Assembly: GCF_000485595.1 (NCBI RefSeq)
Contig: NW_014577142.1
Span: 591,219-625,005 of the forward strand
Direction: 5' to 3'
Origin: Priapulus caudatus
Taxonomy: Eukaryota; Priapulida; Priapulimorpha; Priapulimorphida; Priapulidae
DNA: 33,787 nt
Shown here: piece after piece, positions 1-11,769 of the stretch
Numbering within the stretch: the stretch's first letter is position 1
Layout of the letters: every line of letters begins with the position of its first letter
The notes under the pieces: generated by a model
Databases searched by the model: none
The model's input: the letters and a program-made list of their open reading frames with translations, nothing else
What the model was told of the DNA's origin: nothing
Position numbers and translations under genes: made by a program

Positions 1-140
<140 letters not shown>

Positions 141-394
141 GGAGCGAGAGCGACACAGTTTACTAGATGAGTAAACAAATTACAATAATCTAGATACGAG
201 TTCGATAGCCTGTGACGTGTCGGGCATAGACAGAAGGAGGCAAGAAACACATGACAGGGGTCGGCTATTTCTGTGCAGAATTAAGGTATGCTGTACAATA
301 TGCTGTAGTAGTGCGCGTTGACAGGGTTTCATCCTAATAATATATTAGGATAATATATTAATTAATAATATAAACGAGAGAGAGCGAGATAGAT

Positions 395-424
395 AGATAT
401 ATAAGATAGATAGATGGATAGATA

Positions 425-473
<49 letters not shown>

Positions 474-514
474 GTATGTATGTATGTATGTATGTATGTA
501 TGTATGTATGTATG

Positions 515-546
<32 letters not shown>

Positions 547-744
547 TGTATGATGTATGTATGTATGATGTATGTATGTATGTATGTATGTATGTATGTA
601 TGTATGTATGTATGTATGTATGTATGTATGTATGTATGTATGTATGTATGTATGTATGTATGTATGTATGTATGTATGTACATACATACATACATACATA
701 CATACATACATACATAGATTATCTATCTATCTATCTATCTATCT

Positions 745-826
<82 letters not shown>

Positions 827-842
827 TGATAGATAGATAGAG
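395..842. repeat. Compound tetranucleotide array (TATC/TGTA/CATA/GATA)
   Basis: In order: a GATA-like lead-in, (TATC)n to about 472, (TGTA)n to about 679 with a few TGATG interruptions, (CATA)n to about 715, (TATC)n to about 744 and (GATA)n to about 840. TGTA meets its complement CATA near 680 and TATC meets GATA near 745, so the array holds two self-complementary junctions. Apparent open frames here (YLSI, MYVC, HTYI repeats) are products of the repeat and not genes. Confidence 0.97.
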
Positions 843-1220
843 GGAACACACAACCACCATGGGGAAGCGCTCATGACAGCAATATACATCTAGTAATTTA
901 TTAGTAATGGAAGGGCTGCATGCTCTGATACAGTGATGCAAATCTTGAAACGTAAAAAAGTGCGTTTATTGATATTCGCACGTGTACGACGATATATGAA
1001 TGGCGCACGCCCGCGACAATGACCGTCCCATGCAATAACCTTTGTTAGGTATATTGATGGAATACTGCTTTGTAGGTACGCTATAATCACCGACAATGCA
1101 CAGGATACACCCGATCAATCAGCGAAGCTCGTATACATGTCACCCGTATCCAGGCTTCACATAGTTACAGCTGAGTTTTTTCACGTTAAGGAAGCGTTTA
1201 CATGAATAAATAAATAAATA
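843..1220. other. No gene recognised
   Basis: Mixed-composition sequence between microsatellites. Open frames are short, lack recognisable domains and have no convincing splice structure. Confidence 0.5.
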
Positions 1221-1225
1221 TATAT

Positions 1226-1310
1226 TATCAAGAGTCCATAATTTCTATTATGGACTATTGACATTATCAAGAGTAGATAATTATTAGATGTTATTATCTA
1301 CTCTTGACAT
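1226..1310. repeat. Two adjacent short hairpins
   Basis: Hairpin 1 pairs AGTCCATAAT (1233-1242) with ATTATGGACT (1247-1256). Hairpin 2 pairs CAAGAGTAGATAAT (1268-1281) with ATTATCTACTCTTG (1293-1306). Both begin after an ATTATCAAGAG string and lie in AT-rich DNA. They look like small foldback or MITE remnants. Confidence 0.7.
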
Positions 1311-1379
1311 TATATATATATACTAAATGAATAGACAGACGCAGACACACAGTAATGCATATACCCGCATACCTCCCCC

Positions 1380-1440
1380 CCCACACACACACAACACATA
1401 CAATCACACACGCGCATACACGCGCGCGCACACACACACA
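1380..1440. repeat. CA/CG-rich microsatellite
   Basis: Interrupted CA, CG and C runs directly before the doubtful exon at 1463. Confidence 0.85.
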
Positions 1441-1462
1441 GTATAGCGCAAACTGCAAACAA

Positions 1463-1773
1463 GACGGTATATTCCTCTTGCAGAAAGCTGATTTTGCCAT
1501 CGTCCGACGGAAGTGACCACGGCGAAATTTACTCGCAAAGATCCGTTGACCAGGCATCTGTGGGTGGTTTGCGACCACATGGTAGAAACGTTAGTGATTG
1601 TATAGAAGGAGCCAGCGCTCAACCTAGTAGTGAAACAGTAGGGGAGTCCAGCATGGACCGATGGCTGGGCATTGCTAACATCTTGAATCCCCCTTCTGTT
1701 GCGGGCACAAATGAACAGCTGGGCAGCGTGTCTTCCTTGCACTCGACCGAGATTCTCTTGCCTCGACCGCACG
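1463..1773 (+). CDS. Possible internal exon, unknown protein (doubtful)
   Basis: An open frame of about 103 codons lies between an acceptor-like CTCTTGCAG and a donor-like CAC|GTATGT. The translation is rich in Ser, Gly and Pro and would be a disordered segment; it includes MDRWLGIANILNPPSVAG and LHSTEILLPRPH. No domain is recognised. Codon use is balanced and unlike the surrounding repeats, which is the main reason to list it. CA and TG microsatellites flank it on both sides. No matching upstream exon was found, and the downstream frames (to 1986 or about 2127) have weak acceptors. It may be a chance open frame. Confidence 0.3.
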
Positions 1774-1807
1774 TATGTATCTCGAAATGATCATTGTCGT
1801 GATTGCA

Positions 1808-1821
1808 ATACGCGCGCGCTC

Positions 1822-1869
<48 letters not shown>
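1808..1869. repeat. (CG)n(TG)n microsatellite
   Basis: A short CGCGCG run followed by about 20 TG units. A 13-base direct repeat, TGCAAGCATGTCG, follows at about 1874 and 1899. Confidence 0.95.
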
Positions 1870-1871
<2 letters not shown>

Positions 1872-2158
1872 CGTGCAAGCATGTCGATTTTTCTGGTCAT
1901 GCAAGCATGTCGTGTGTTCGAATTGCATTTCAAGATATGAGAACAAGTCATCTCCGAAAGAATTCGATATCATTATAACTGTCTAATTCGCGTTACGCTA
2001 CACTTGAAGGTATACGGAAGGTCTGGGATAGCTTCGCCATGGAACGTGACGGACGAGCTTGTCGATGAATCTGCAGACAGCATGACTTCAAGGAGATTGC
2101 GAGAGGTTGAAAACACCGTCTACTTCTAATGGCATGCTCTTCGGCTATTGTCACCGTC

Positions 2159-2244
2159 TTCACACACACGTACACGCACACACTCATACCCGCGCACTCG
2201 CACGCTCGCTCTCACACACGCACGCACGCACACACACACACACA
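2159..2244. repeat. Interrupted CA microsatellite
   Basis: CACACA runs broken by ACGCACGC and CTCGCACGCTCGC segments. Confidence 0.9.
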
Positions 2245-2602
2245 TGATATCGATTCTGTGATCATTCGCGATGTTCTATATATTGTCTTGTTTATACGAA
2301 TATTTATTGAAATGCGGTAGTAAAATTACCGCAGGTATACGTAACAAGCGCAGCTATCGAATTTGCATTATATATAGCTATTTTAAATGTAAATGAGACT
2401 TGTACAGGTTGTGATGTAAATGCACATTATAATACGTTTCATAGGTTTCCATACTTACGTATAGAAATATCGTCGCAGACCGTATAATGTAGGACGTTAT
2501 AACGAATTGACGGTCTATCATGCGTGTTAAGTTATTTAAAGTTACATTATGTGCTACATTAATACTAAACATCGCCAACCTAAGCACCGTGAGCAATACA
2601 CC

Positions 2603-2655
2603 TACACTCCTACCTACCTATACACACATACCTACCTACCTACCTACCTACCTAG
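2603..2655. repeat. (CCTA)n microsatellite
   Basis: Repeated CCTA tetranucleotides in two blocks separated by TACACACATA. Confidence 0.9.
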
Positions 2656-4295
2656 TCGGACCTACATCCGGAAAGGTATTCCGTGTTTAAACGATTCTAC
2701 ACGATGCAACAACCAGATGGGTTTCAACCCACGCTTGAATAATCAGGGATGTTCACAGACTTTTTAAGACGCGGTTATTGCACTGTTCGATCTTCAAGTC
2801 ATATTATACACAAGACTACGACGGAAGTGCGCACAGTGCTCAGATTGGCGTGTTTTAAAAGCTTTTTCGTTGAATAGCTATTATATAAGCTGCAATAGCG
2901 GCAAAGGCCTACAAGGCCACGTAAAATGTTGCGTAGTATGTCATAGACAGAGCAGGCAAAACGAATGTGCGATAGTAAAAGCATATTGGCGACAATAGTT
3001 TGAGAGGAAAGATATATTTTAATAACTTGTTTTACTAGAACTCCTCTTGTCGTTATTTTAGTTACGAGTGCCTATTTTGTTATTTTGTCTTTATGAAGGT
3101 AGACAATAAATCATTGACTGCTTACAAAAGAAATCCCAGTAAAGTTTTTTTTTTTATTCGATTGTGGTTAAGAATGGTTGTGTTTGACAATCGCGCTCTT
3201 AATATCAACTGTTGAGACATTTAAACCACTTTTCTCATTAAAACACTTTCAGTTATATTAGAGTCTAGCTTGTAAAAATATAGAAATGAAAACCGTGTCT
3301 CCTGCAGAGTGCACAATGGTAATTGATAATGTTGTTATTAATATGCATGCCTACAAATATCTCTCTATTTATATCAATTAAAGTAAAGACATAGTTAAAA
3401 GTGCATATTTTAATTACAGTTTCCTTTTTCGTTGAATAATACTTACCTATGTTGCAATCGCTAACGCAATATTGCATTACACCGTAAACACAGTGGTACG
3501 TCTTATCTAACATAATTATAATACGTGTTATATAGTCCAACGTTATATCGTCACCTGAGCTAGCATGGCTAGGGAACAGCAGAAATGTTGCATTACTTGA
3601 GAGACGTACACTTGTACCCTCGTACGCGCATGTGCACGCACACGTATACAATAATATTCACGCACGCATGTATACACGCATAATATTATATATCCTCGAT
3701 TGTGAATTTTTGTTACCACGTGCATAGCGCTATATTAAGCGTATTACCTTATTGTGACAATAGATAAAGCAAGATTAGTCTTAATAGTCTTCCTTTTCCA
3801 GGTTAGCATCGACCATCACAGAAAATATCGTATTTGCTCAAAAGAAAAAAATTGTAAAAATATTTCAAACTTAAAGGTTACGTGTAATGGTGCAAATATT
3901 GTTATAAAATGTCGTCAAATACTTAGTAATAGACCCAGAACATAATATGAGTGGCGCGATTATGGGAAGTTGCAAAAAAGTGTATAAAGGGTTACTATAG
4001 TTCCTGGCTGTATAATTCAATGATACTTTGACCATGCTTAATCTATTTCCTACAGCATAAACTTTGAGCGTAGGGCCCACATAGTTGCTATGGAGTTGAT
4101 GTCTGTGAATACGGCTCCAGTTGAGCGCAATTATTCGATTATTCATATATTATTAAATTATTCGCTAATCGACGCATGTCACAAACAATGGGGCCGCGAA
4201 CCAGTCTAACCAAAGCGTGCACGCTGTGGGCCTGTGGCAAGCTAGACACAGTACGTACAGTACATGATAATTTGATGGGTATATTGTACTTTATT
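2656..4295. other. AT-rich intergenic or intronic DNA, no gene recognised
   Basis: Open frames are short and no domain or consistent exon chain was found on either strand. An 11-base T run occurs near 3146. The function of the stretch is unknown. Confidence 0.5.
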
Positions 4296-4820
4296 ACCTC
4301 CGCCAAGGGGTTGGCAAGAGGTTATGTTTTCACTGGCGTGTGTTTGTTCGTTTGTGTGTTTGTGGGTTTGTGGGTTCGTCGGGCTTTGTGTAGCAGCCTA
4401 ACTGAACAGAAGTTATGACGGATTGTCATAAAATTTCACGATAGTCAGAAATTTTGGGCTAACTTAATTAGAATCTGATCAGATTTTGGTGATCCGATCG
4501 CCGTCACGGATTCCATAATTAATTAATTATAATTAATTAAATAACATTTCAGGCATACAGTCACACAATGGGTAACCTTAGAGATTGATCTCATTTGGTA
4601 GGTGATTCCGGATCTCAATCTAATTAATTAATTAATAAATTATCAGGATACGCCGCCGTCCCCTCGTCAGAAATCGGGTAACACGTTACGAATTGATTAC
4701 ATTTTGGTCGTCATCCGGAACCAATTAATTATTTAATTAATTAATTAAGTAATACAATTTTTCACAGTGACAGAATTTAGCTGCCTTGGCGGAGGTCTGT
4801 GCTCTCCGAGTGCTCTAGTT
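4296..4820. mobile_element. TIR element with ACCTCCGCCAAG ends
   Basis: The left end ACCTCCGCCAAGG (from 4296) and the right end CCTTGGCGGAGGT (4784-4796) are inverted repeats; the right end is followed by CTGTGCTCTCCGAG and TGCTCTAGTT. Inside are a GTTTGTTTG-like T/G-rich stretch, a region resembling ACGGATT...CATAAAATTTCA, GATCCGATCGCCGTC, and three TTAATTAA-rich patches. From memory, repeats with this CCTCCGCCAAGG...CTTGGCGGAGG layout and the GCTCTCCGAGTGCT tail are widespread in aquatic invertebrate genomes. No transposase is present, so it is non-autonomous. The class is not assigned. Confidence 0.7.
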
Positions 4821-6072
4821 ATCTTATCGGATTACCCTTATGCTAGAGAGTTCAGCCTGTTCAGCCTGTTATTTAAAAGCAGCAGCATGAGTTTTCAAAA
4901 CGGTTCAAGTTTCTGTTCAGTGTACGTGACCGAATGATTTCCATTCACTTTCGAAATCCAGGCTTCAAAATCCTTCGTTTTCAAAACTAGGGCTGGTAAT
5001 ATGTCAATATTTAAACAAGATTGGGAATTATTGGAAAGGATCCATTAATCTCTTTTTGAACTGAGGCTTGAAACTCTACACGTTAGAATTAAGTACTTGT
5101 AACTCGATATATTAGTTTAAGGTAGACTGCTATCAGCTACTGTAAAATGTTGAAACGAGAGAAGGCACGTTTTAATCTTACTAGTCTAGGCGTATGGGTT
5201 TACGAATCACAGTGGAGTTAACACTATAGATACTGAGTGTAATGTACATGTTCATGGTCCACAAAGTAAATAATTAGTGTGCTATATATATGCTACTGTT
5301 TGAGTTTCGATCTTTGGTGATTAAGCTAACTGTATGTTTTAATTGTATATACCTATCGTCTGTAAAGGATATTTGACAATAATCTAAGTAAACAATCAAT
5401 CAACCATTTCATCAATCATAATATTATATTACAGCACGATGAGAATTTCTTATACACAAAAAAACAAATTGTTATATTCAGGTTAAGCCAACCACTCCTG
5501 TAAAAATACCACCAGGAAAACAAAAAGAATCATCCAGATGTTGTGCAATTTGTTCTTATCCATCCGTCTGTCAGTAGAATTTGTCGTCGATGATAAAATA
5601 TTATTCCCATAATTGTCCGTTCGTTGAATTAGAATTGTCGAATTTGCCGTTTTGGTTACGTTCGGACGATTACTTGTAAGCTACGGCGTTTTCCCGTAAT
5701 ATAGAAGTTAAAAATCAGGCTTCTTGCTTAGATAGACGATTATAACTTTATGTATAATTGGAATTACTATAAAACAATATAATATAGTATTAGTTAGACA
5801 TGATATAGAAAGAGGTCTCTATATCATGTACTCCTGGTAGCATATCTTCCATAATTTATATTGCTTTTCCACCCCTACCTTTACGGTGTACATTCCGGAA
5901 CAAACACTATATGTAGCTTGATTAAATGTTAATATAAAAAAATATGAATAATAGGATATTATATTATTATATTGAAATGACAAGTCACATATACCTTTTA
6001 CCTTTGGCAATAGTAATTTGGGCACCGTCTACTGTCAGTGTTTTGTAAAAGGTGTACTATATTATGGCAGAT
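4821..6072. other. No gene recognised
   Basis: AT-rich sequence without a supported exon or repeat family on either strand. Confidence 0.5.
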
Positions 6073-6111
6073 GGGGTCGTTGTCGTCTCAGGTACTACAG
6101 ATATGTACCCG

Positions 6112-6205
6112 AGGTAGTTTTAGGTTGTTTAGTATTATGTTTATATTTTTATATAATTAGGAGGTAGTTTTAGGTTGTTTAGTATTATGTTTATATTTTT
6201 ATATA
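6112..6205. repeat. 50-bp tandem duplication
   Basis: AGGTAGTTTTAGGTTGTTTA and the following bases occur at 6112 and again at 6162. The second copy is 44 bases before it diverges into the telomere-like array. Confidence 0.95.
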
Positions 6206-6213
6206 CGGTATGT

Positions 6214-6327
6214 TTAGGGTTAGGGTTAGGGTTAGGGTTAGGGCTAGGGTTAGGGTTAGGGTTAGGGCTAGGGCTAGGGTTAGGATTAGGGTTAGGGTTA
6301 GGGTTAGGGCTAGGGTTAGGGTTAGGG
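6214..6327. repeat. Interstitial telomeric repeat (TTAGGG)19
   Basis: 114 bases made of 19 hexamer units. Most are TTAGGG; several are CTAGGG and one is TTAGGA. The variants and flanking non-telomeric DNA show this is an internal array, not a chromosome end. TTAGGG is the ancestral animal telomere repeat. Confidence 0.97.
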
Positions 6328-6412
6328 TACACTTCTGTAGTACAAGTCTGGTACAATTTGTGTATACATAAATTATATGTACCTCGGGTCTATATAACGA
6401 CCCCTTCAGCGA

Positions 6413-7041
6413 TACTATGCTATGCTATGCTATGCTATGCTATGCTATGCTATGCTATACTATACTATACTATACTATACTATACTATACTATAGCTAAC
6501 TATACTATACTATAACTTATACTATACTATATTTATACTATACTATACTATACTATACTATACTATACTATACTAATACTATAATTAATACTATATTATA
6601 CTATACTATACTAAGTATACTAATACTAATAGCTATACTTACTATAACTAATACTATAAGCCTATACTATACTATAGCTATACTATACTATACTGATAGC
6701 TATACTATACTATACTATACTATACTTATATATACTATACTATACTATACTATACTATACTATACTATACTATACTATACTTACTATACTATACTTATAT
6801 CTATACTAATACTATACTATACTATACTATACTATATATAGCTATACTAACTATACTATACTGTTAAACTATACTATACTATAGCTATAACTATACTATA
6901 CTATACTATACTAACTATACTATCCTATAGCTATACTAATACTATACTATACTAACTTACTAATCATATCTATACTATAATATACTAATACTATACCTAT
7001 ACCTATACTAATACTAAGCTATACTATACTATACTATACTA
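6413..7041. repeat. CTATG/CTATA pentanucleotide array with decay
   Basis: Seven CTATG units are followed by a long CTATA array with frequent one- and two-base breaks, such as AGCTA and TAATA. The total is about 630 bases. No gene. Confidence 0.95.
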
Positions 7042-7320
7042 CAGTTAGTGACGTAGATATCGATTAATTAAACCTAGTATAAAACCCCAGCGACACGGTC
7101 GCTTAAGGTAGTATATCATCGTCATGGTTATTTAGTTGACAAAATTATGTCAGTCAAGTAACACGGTTGAAAGTTGGCAAGCCACGAATATCTCAAGAAA
7201 CTGGAGTCCACTAGAACAGCGAGTCAAAAATTACGACCCCGTCTCAGGTGATGACCGCTAAGAGTCTATGACAAAGCCGCGCAACGCCGGCGTGCGGACA
7301 CAGCGGGACCCTATCTAACA
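7042..7320. other. No gene recognised
   Basis: Unique-looking sequence between the pentanucleotide array and an open frame. It contains TTACGACCCCGTCTCAGG near 7231, which resembles the flank motif GGTCGTTGTCGTCTCAGG at about 6076. Confidence 0.4.
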
Positions 7321-7321
7321 C

Positions 7322-7879
7322 CGGTGTCGCACAACCGCACAGGGTCAAATCTGTGGCCATATCCTTCAGCATTGCGAGCCGAACACGTCGCGTGCACGGG
7401 CAGCAGCGGTATGGCACAAAGCCGTGCGCGATGAACACTTAGTAACGAATAGAAGGCTGTTCAACGAGGCTCTTCGAGATAACTCCATCCGACACTCCAC
7501 CATATCTACAAGACTCGCGACCGCCGTTCTCACGCTAGGAGAAGGAAGTCTCACCTTCAAGTTGCCCAGTAAAATTCTGGAGAAGGACACGTCTTGCACC
7601 CATCGTAACAAGCCTGACCACGCTCAGCCCATGCATTCCTCCAAGTTGTATAAATACGCGAACAGTTTCGACAGAAAGACAGACACGGTTCCACGACGCC
7701 TGTCAGCTCACAGGTTCCGCCTGATCTCACCTGCTGGGATCACCACGCTACCGTCGCTGCTGGACCAATCACTGACTGAGGACCTGCCTGCTGCCTGGCT
7801 GACTGGCAGGACTCACGCTCGTAAACATGTACTGCATTTGTACAACGCAGTCGCTTGTCTGTATGTGCCTGGTGTATAG
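7322..7879 (+). CDS. Open frame of unknown function, possibly transposon-derived
   Basis: A plus-strand frame is open through this stretch and ends in TAG/TAA-containing sequence after LYVPGV. The part before 7660 looks most protein-like (for example LFNEALRDNSIRHSTI and AVLTLGEGSLTFKLPSKIL). The part after about 7664 is also present, with indels, just after the N gap at 14721, so it belongs to the duplicated noisy block. No start, domain or splice structure can be fixed. It could be the end of a retroelement open frame or chance. Confidence 0.25.
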   Translation, partial: RCRTTAQGQICGHILQHCEPNTSRARAAAVWHKAVRDEHLVTNRRLFNEALRDNSIRHSTISTRLATAVLTLGEGSLTFKLPSKILEKDTSCTHRNKPDHAQPMHSSKLYKYANSFDRKTDTVPRRLSAHRFRLISPAGITTLPSLLDQSLTEDLPAAWLTGRTHARKHVLHLYNAVACLYVPGV

Positions 7880-8589
7880 ATATGTATTGTATGTTATTGT
7901 ATCGTATTTACTGGTTGGCTTCTTAGGCCCATCTATGTAGCTGTATGTGTTTATGAATGCTGTTCCATTAAAGGAATAGTGTTACCGTAGCAATTCCGTG
8001 TTATAGCATTAATCTATACTGTTGTGGCTTAAGTGCTATTTGCCCCACGTATCTTGTACACGAACCTGGTCAGACTATACGATCACACGTGCCTGTTACA
8101 TGATATCACGAGCTACACCCTATATCACTACACTAACACTACACTAATCTAAGGAAGGAAGTCTCTCACTTCCGCGTTACCAGGTTCTCAGGTTGTAGGG
8201 CCGTATGGCACCCCGTTTTGAGGGTAGCGCCAGGTTGCGCACTAAGATAAGAGAAAACACAGTATTATTAAAATACTGCTCGTTGCGGCCTATTTCACTT
8301 AATCAAAACACAATCATACGATACTATACAGATGTTGCCCGCGTCGTAACACTCGCGGCGCGTGTCGCGTAAATGGAATACAAGTAATGTCGTACCTTAG
8401 AGTTGCGGTTCGGCTGGAGGCGCTCGCGGGGTGAAAAGTAGGTCGTGGAAGGTAGAGGGCGGATAAGTAGCCGCTGAATAGGGTGTGGGAGCTAGGCGAA
8501 ACGACTTGCTACGAACAAGGTGAGAGCCAAGAATCAATACCTGGGCGAACTAACGCATGGCAGATCGCCCTCGATCCATTAGTTACTGC

Positions 8590-9074
8590 GGCCGCTTACG
8601 GCGTGGTTACACTATATATTTAAGTGTCAGTGTGCAGCGTAAGTATGCGCCGTAGCGTGGTGTTGCATATAGCAGATTTGGGCCCGAATTTAACAAAAAA
8701 CTGTCCGCAAATAATGGGTGAAAGAGAGTAATAGAAACATTAAGAAATTGGTATCCCCCAAACAAATAGAATTTCGTAATTTATTTAGCATTATATTTAT
8801 TAAAACGCTTCAAAAGTGCCTGTGGCCTAGACCCTTTGTTCGACCCACTTCGCCGCGAATCCCCGCGAAATTCCGATTAGCTTATATTTTACATGCATCA
8901 CGTGACGGCGTGACGGATACAATGTCTCCAAGATCGATCGCTTTCTCGAAGCCCAATCGCTCTCTGTTTACCTGCGTCATACCACACGTGATTCTTCGAA
9001 TGGACCACTCGCCCTCTCTGTTGACACGCCTCTTTCTTTCCTGCTTACTGTCTCACAACCCGCTAGCTCGTCCG
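8590..9074. repeat. Repeat block A (first of three related blocks)
   Basis: Starts near GTGGTTACACTATATATTTA and runs through TTGCATATAGCAGATTTGGG to CTCTCTGTTGACACGCC. Related blocks are at 10717-11160 (B) and 15870-16345 (C). A and C are closest at the 5' end. A breaks into the A-rich run at 9075, whereas B and C continue into GC-rich repeats. Confidence 0.85.
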
Positions 9075-9771
<697 letters not shown>

Positions 9772-9856
9772 TACCGTCAACATCTCTCCCCGCTAACTTT
9801 CTAAACTAAGGTATATGCATACAATTGCTACACTAAACATCGCTCGCTTTTTATAC

Positions 9857-10228
9857 TATGCGCTCGTACCGCGCGTGTGAATCACCGCCGCGCGCCGGTG
9901 TGTATCACGGCCGGGCGCGCCGCACGCTATCACCGCCGCGCGGCGGACCGACGCTCAATTCGCTCGCGCGCGCGCGTGTAAACCACCGCCACGCGGATGC
10001 GCGCGCGCGGTATTTCTCACCGCCGCGCGCTCGCGGGCGCGCGCGCGGTATATGCCACCGCCGCGCGCGTAATTCAACCGCCGCGCGCGTCCTCTATCAC
10101 CGCCGCGCGCTCCCCCGCCGGGCCCCCGCGCGCGCGTAATATTATCACGCGCCGCGCCGCAAACACCGCTGCGGCGCGCGGACCACTATACGCGGCGCGC
10201 GAATCAGCGCGCGTGCGCGCGTGTATAC
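9857..10228. repeat. GC-rich minisatellite (CACCGCCGCGCG type)
   Basis: Degenerate units of roughly 25-35 bases built from CACCGCCGCGCG, (CG)n and a TATAT or GTGTAT step. The same repeat type follows block B (11150-11390) and block C (16345-16640). Open frames rich in Arg and Ala are a by-product. Confidence 0.9.
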
Positions 10229-10716
10229 GTGTTTGAGAGAGAAGAAGGAAGTAGAAGAAAAGGAGGAGAAAAAAGAAAAAAAGGAGTAAGAAAGGGAGAG
10301 GAAGAAAGAGGAGAAGAGAAGAAAGAAAAAAAAAAAAAGAAAGAGAAGAGAAGGGGAAGGAAAAAAAAAATAAAAAAAAAAGGAGAAGGAAAAAGGAAGG
10401 AAGATAGAGGAGAAGGAGAAAGGGAGAAAGGGAAAGAAAGGGAAGAAGAGGGAGAGGAGATGAGGGAAGAGAGGAAGAAAAGGGAGGAGAAGGAGGAAGG
10501 AAAGAAGGAGGGAGAGAAGAAGGAAGAAAAAAAGGGGGGAAGAAAGAAAGAAAAAAGAAAAAAGAGAAAAAGAAGAAAAAAAAGAAAAAAGAAGAAAAAA
10601 AAAAAAGAAAAAAGAAAAAAAGAAAAGAAAAAAAGAGAAGGAAGAAAAAAATAAAAAGAAAGAGAGAGAGGGAGAAAGAAAGAGGAAGGAGAGAAAGGAA
10701 AGGGAAAAAAAGAAAA
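10229..10716. repeat. Purine-rich (GA/A) run
   Basis: About 490 bases of nearly pure A and G on the + strand, with no fixed unit. It is absent from copy 2. Lys/Glu/Arg-rich open frames are artefacts of composition. Confidence 0.95.
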
Positions 10717-11160
10717 ACATGGTAGGCGTGTGTTGCACATAGCGATTTGGACGAAATTTAGCCAAAAGTAATGTCCGGCAATAATAGGTGAAAGAAGAGC
10801 ATAGAAAGCATTAAGAATTTGGTAGTAAATAGATTTTCGTATTTAATTTAGCAATTTATATTGTATTGAAAACGCTTCCAAGTGGCCTGTGGCCTAAGAC
10901 GCCTTTGTTCGACTCCCCTTCCCCGGCGATAACCCCCGCGAAAATTCGGCGATTGCTATATTTACATCAAATCACGTCCACGGCGGACGGATACAATAAT
11001 GTCTCCCAAATCGCATCCTTTCTCGAAGCTCGACCAATCGCTTCTCTGTTACCTGCGTCGATACCAACACGTGATTCTTCCCCGAATGGACCACTCCGGC
11101 CCCTCTCTGTTGACACGCCCTTTCTTTGCCCGTATGAAGTAAAGGCCGCTCCCGTCGCGG
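10717..11160. repeat. Repeat block B
   Basis: Second version of the block at 8590 (A) and 15870 (C), recognised by GTGTGTTGCACATAGCGATT, the CGCTTCCAAGTGGCCTGTGG stretch and CTCTCTGTTGACACGCCC. It has many single-base indels relative to C. Confidence 0.85.
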
Positions 11161-11392
11161 GCGCGCGCCGTGTATACTTATCACGCATAAATGATATCAC
11201 GCCGAGCCGCCAGGCGCGCGGCGCACCGCGTATTTTCTCACCGCCGCGTGCTCGCGGGCGCGCGGCTGCGCGTGTATATTACCGCCGCGCGCATACGGAC
11301 CGCTGCGCGCGGGCGTACCGCCGCTATCACCAGCCGCGCGGCGGCCGCCGCGCGATCGCGGGCGCGCGCGCGGTGTATACGCGTTCATGACT
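11150..11392. repeat. GC-rich minisatellite, second occurrence
   Basis: Same CACCGCCGCGCG-type units as at 9857. It corresponds to 16345-16640 in copy 2. Confidence 0.9.
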
Positions 11393-11769
11393 TGCTGCGG
11401 CGCTCTATCTATCCTCGCGCCTCATGGCCGCTGTTACACTATACTACTACATACTACATACTACATACTATACTGTACAACATTATCACTTCAAGAAACC
11501 TCATAAAAACAATCCACACATTATATACCGATTCAGTCTGTTAAATGTAAGCCTAATCAATATATGTATATATCCATAGATATATACAGACACATGCGTT
11601 TGTCAATATCTATGGTATATCGTAATTCAGAATGAAAGTCGGCGCTAGCTGTGCAAATATGTCAGGTAATGGGTCATTTTTTATTAACGATCCGCTGCAC
11701 TCGATGTGTATTAAATATCAATTATATATATTTATATAATGTATATAATTATGTATATTATTAAATATT

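Larger units (their letters stand above)
6073..6404. mobile_element. Inverted-repeat-flanked segment enclosing a telomere-like array
   Basis: Left-side motifs GGGGTCGTT (6073-6081), GTACTACAG (6092-6100) and ACCCGAGG (6107-6114) have reverse complements on the right: CTGTAGTAC (6335-6343), CCTCGGG (6382-6388) and AACGACCCC (6396-6404). Between them lie a 50-bp direct duplication and 19 units of TTAGGG-type repeat. The matches are short and interrupted, so this is a decayed foldback at best. Confidence 0.5.

Noticed and set aside
414-757. Several open frames of 60-110 codons on both strands
   Set aside because: They translate tetranucleotide repeats (MYVC, HTYI, YLSI) and exist in several frames at once.
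1870-1986. RING-finger-like CKHVVCSNCISRYE on the + strand
   Set aside because: The frame passes through the TG microsatellite, the cysteines come partly from a 13-base direct repeat, and the rest of a RING domain is missing.
6141-6495. Gly-Leu and Asn-Pro repeat open frames
   Set aside because: Direct translation of TTAGGG and CTATA repeats.
9858-10236. Arg/Ala-rich open frames
   Set aside because: Produced by the GC-rich minisatellite, with several frames open at once.
10145-10765. Ser/Phe- or Lys/Glu-rich open frames
   Set aside because: Produced by the purine-only run; absent from the parallel copy.
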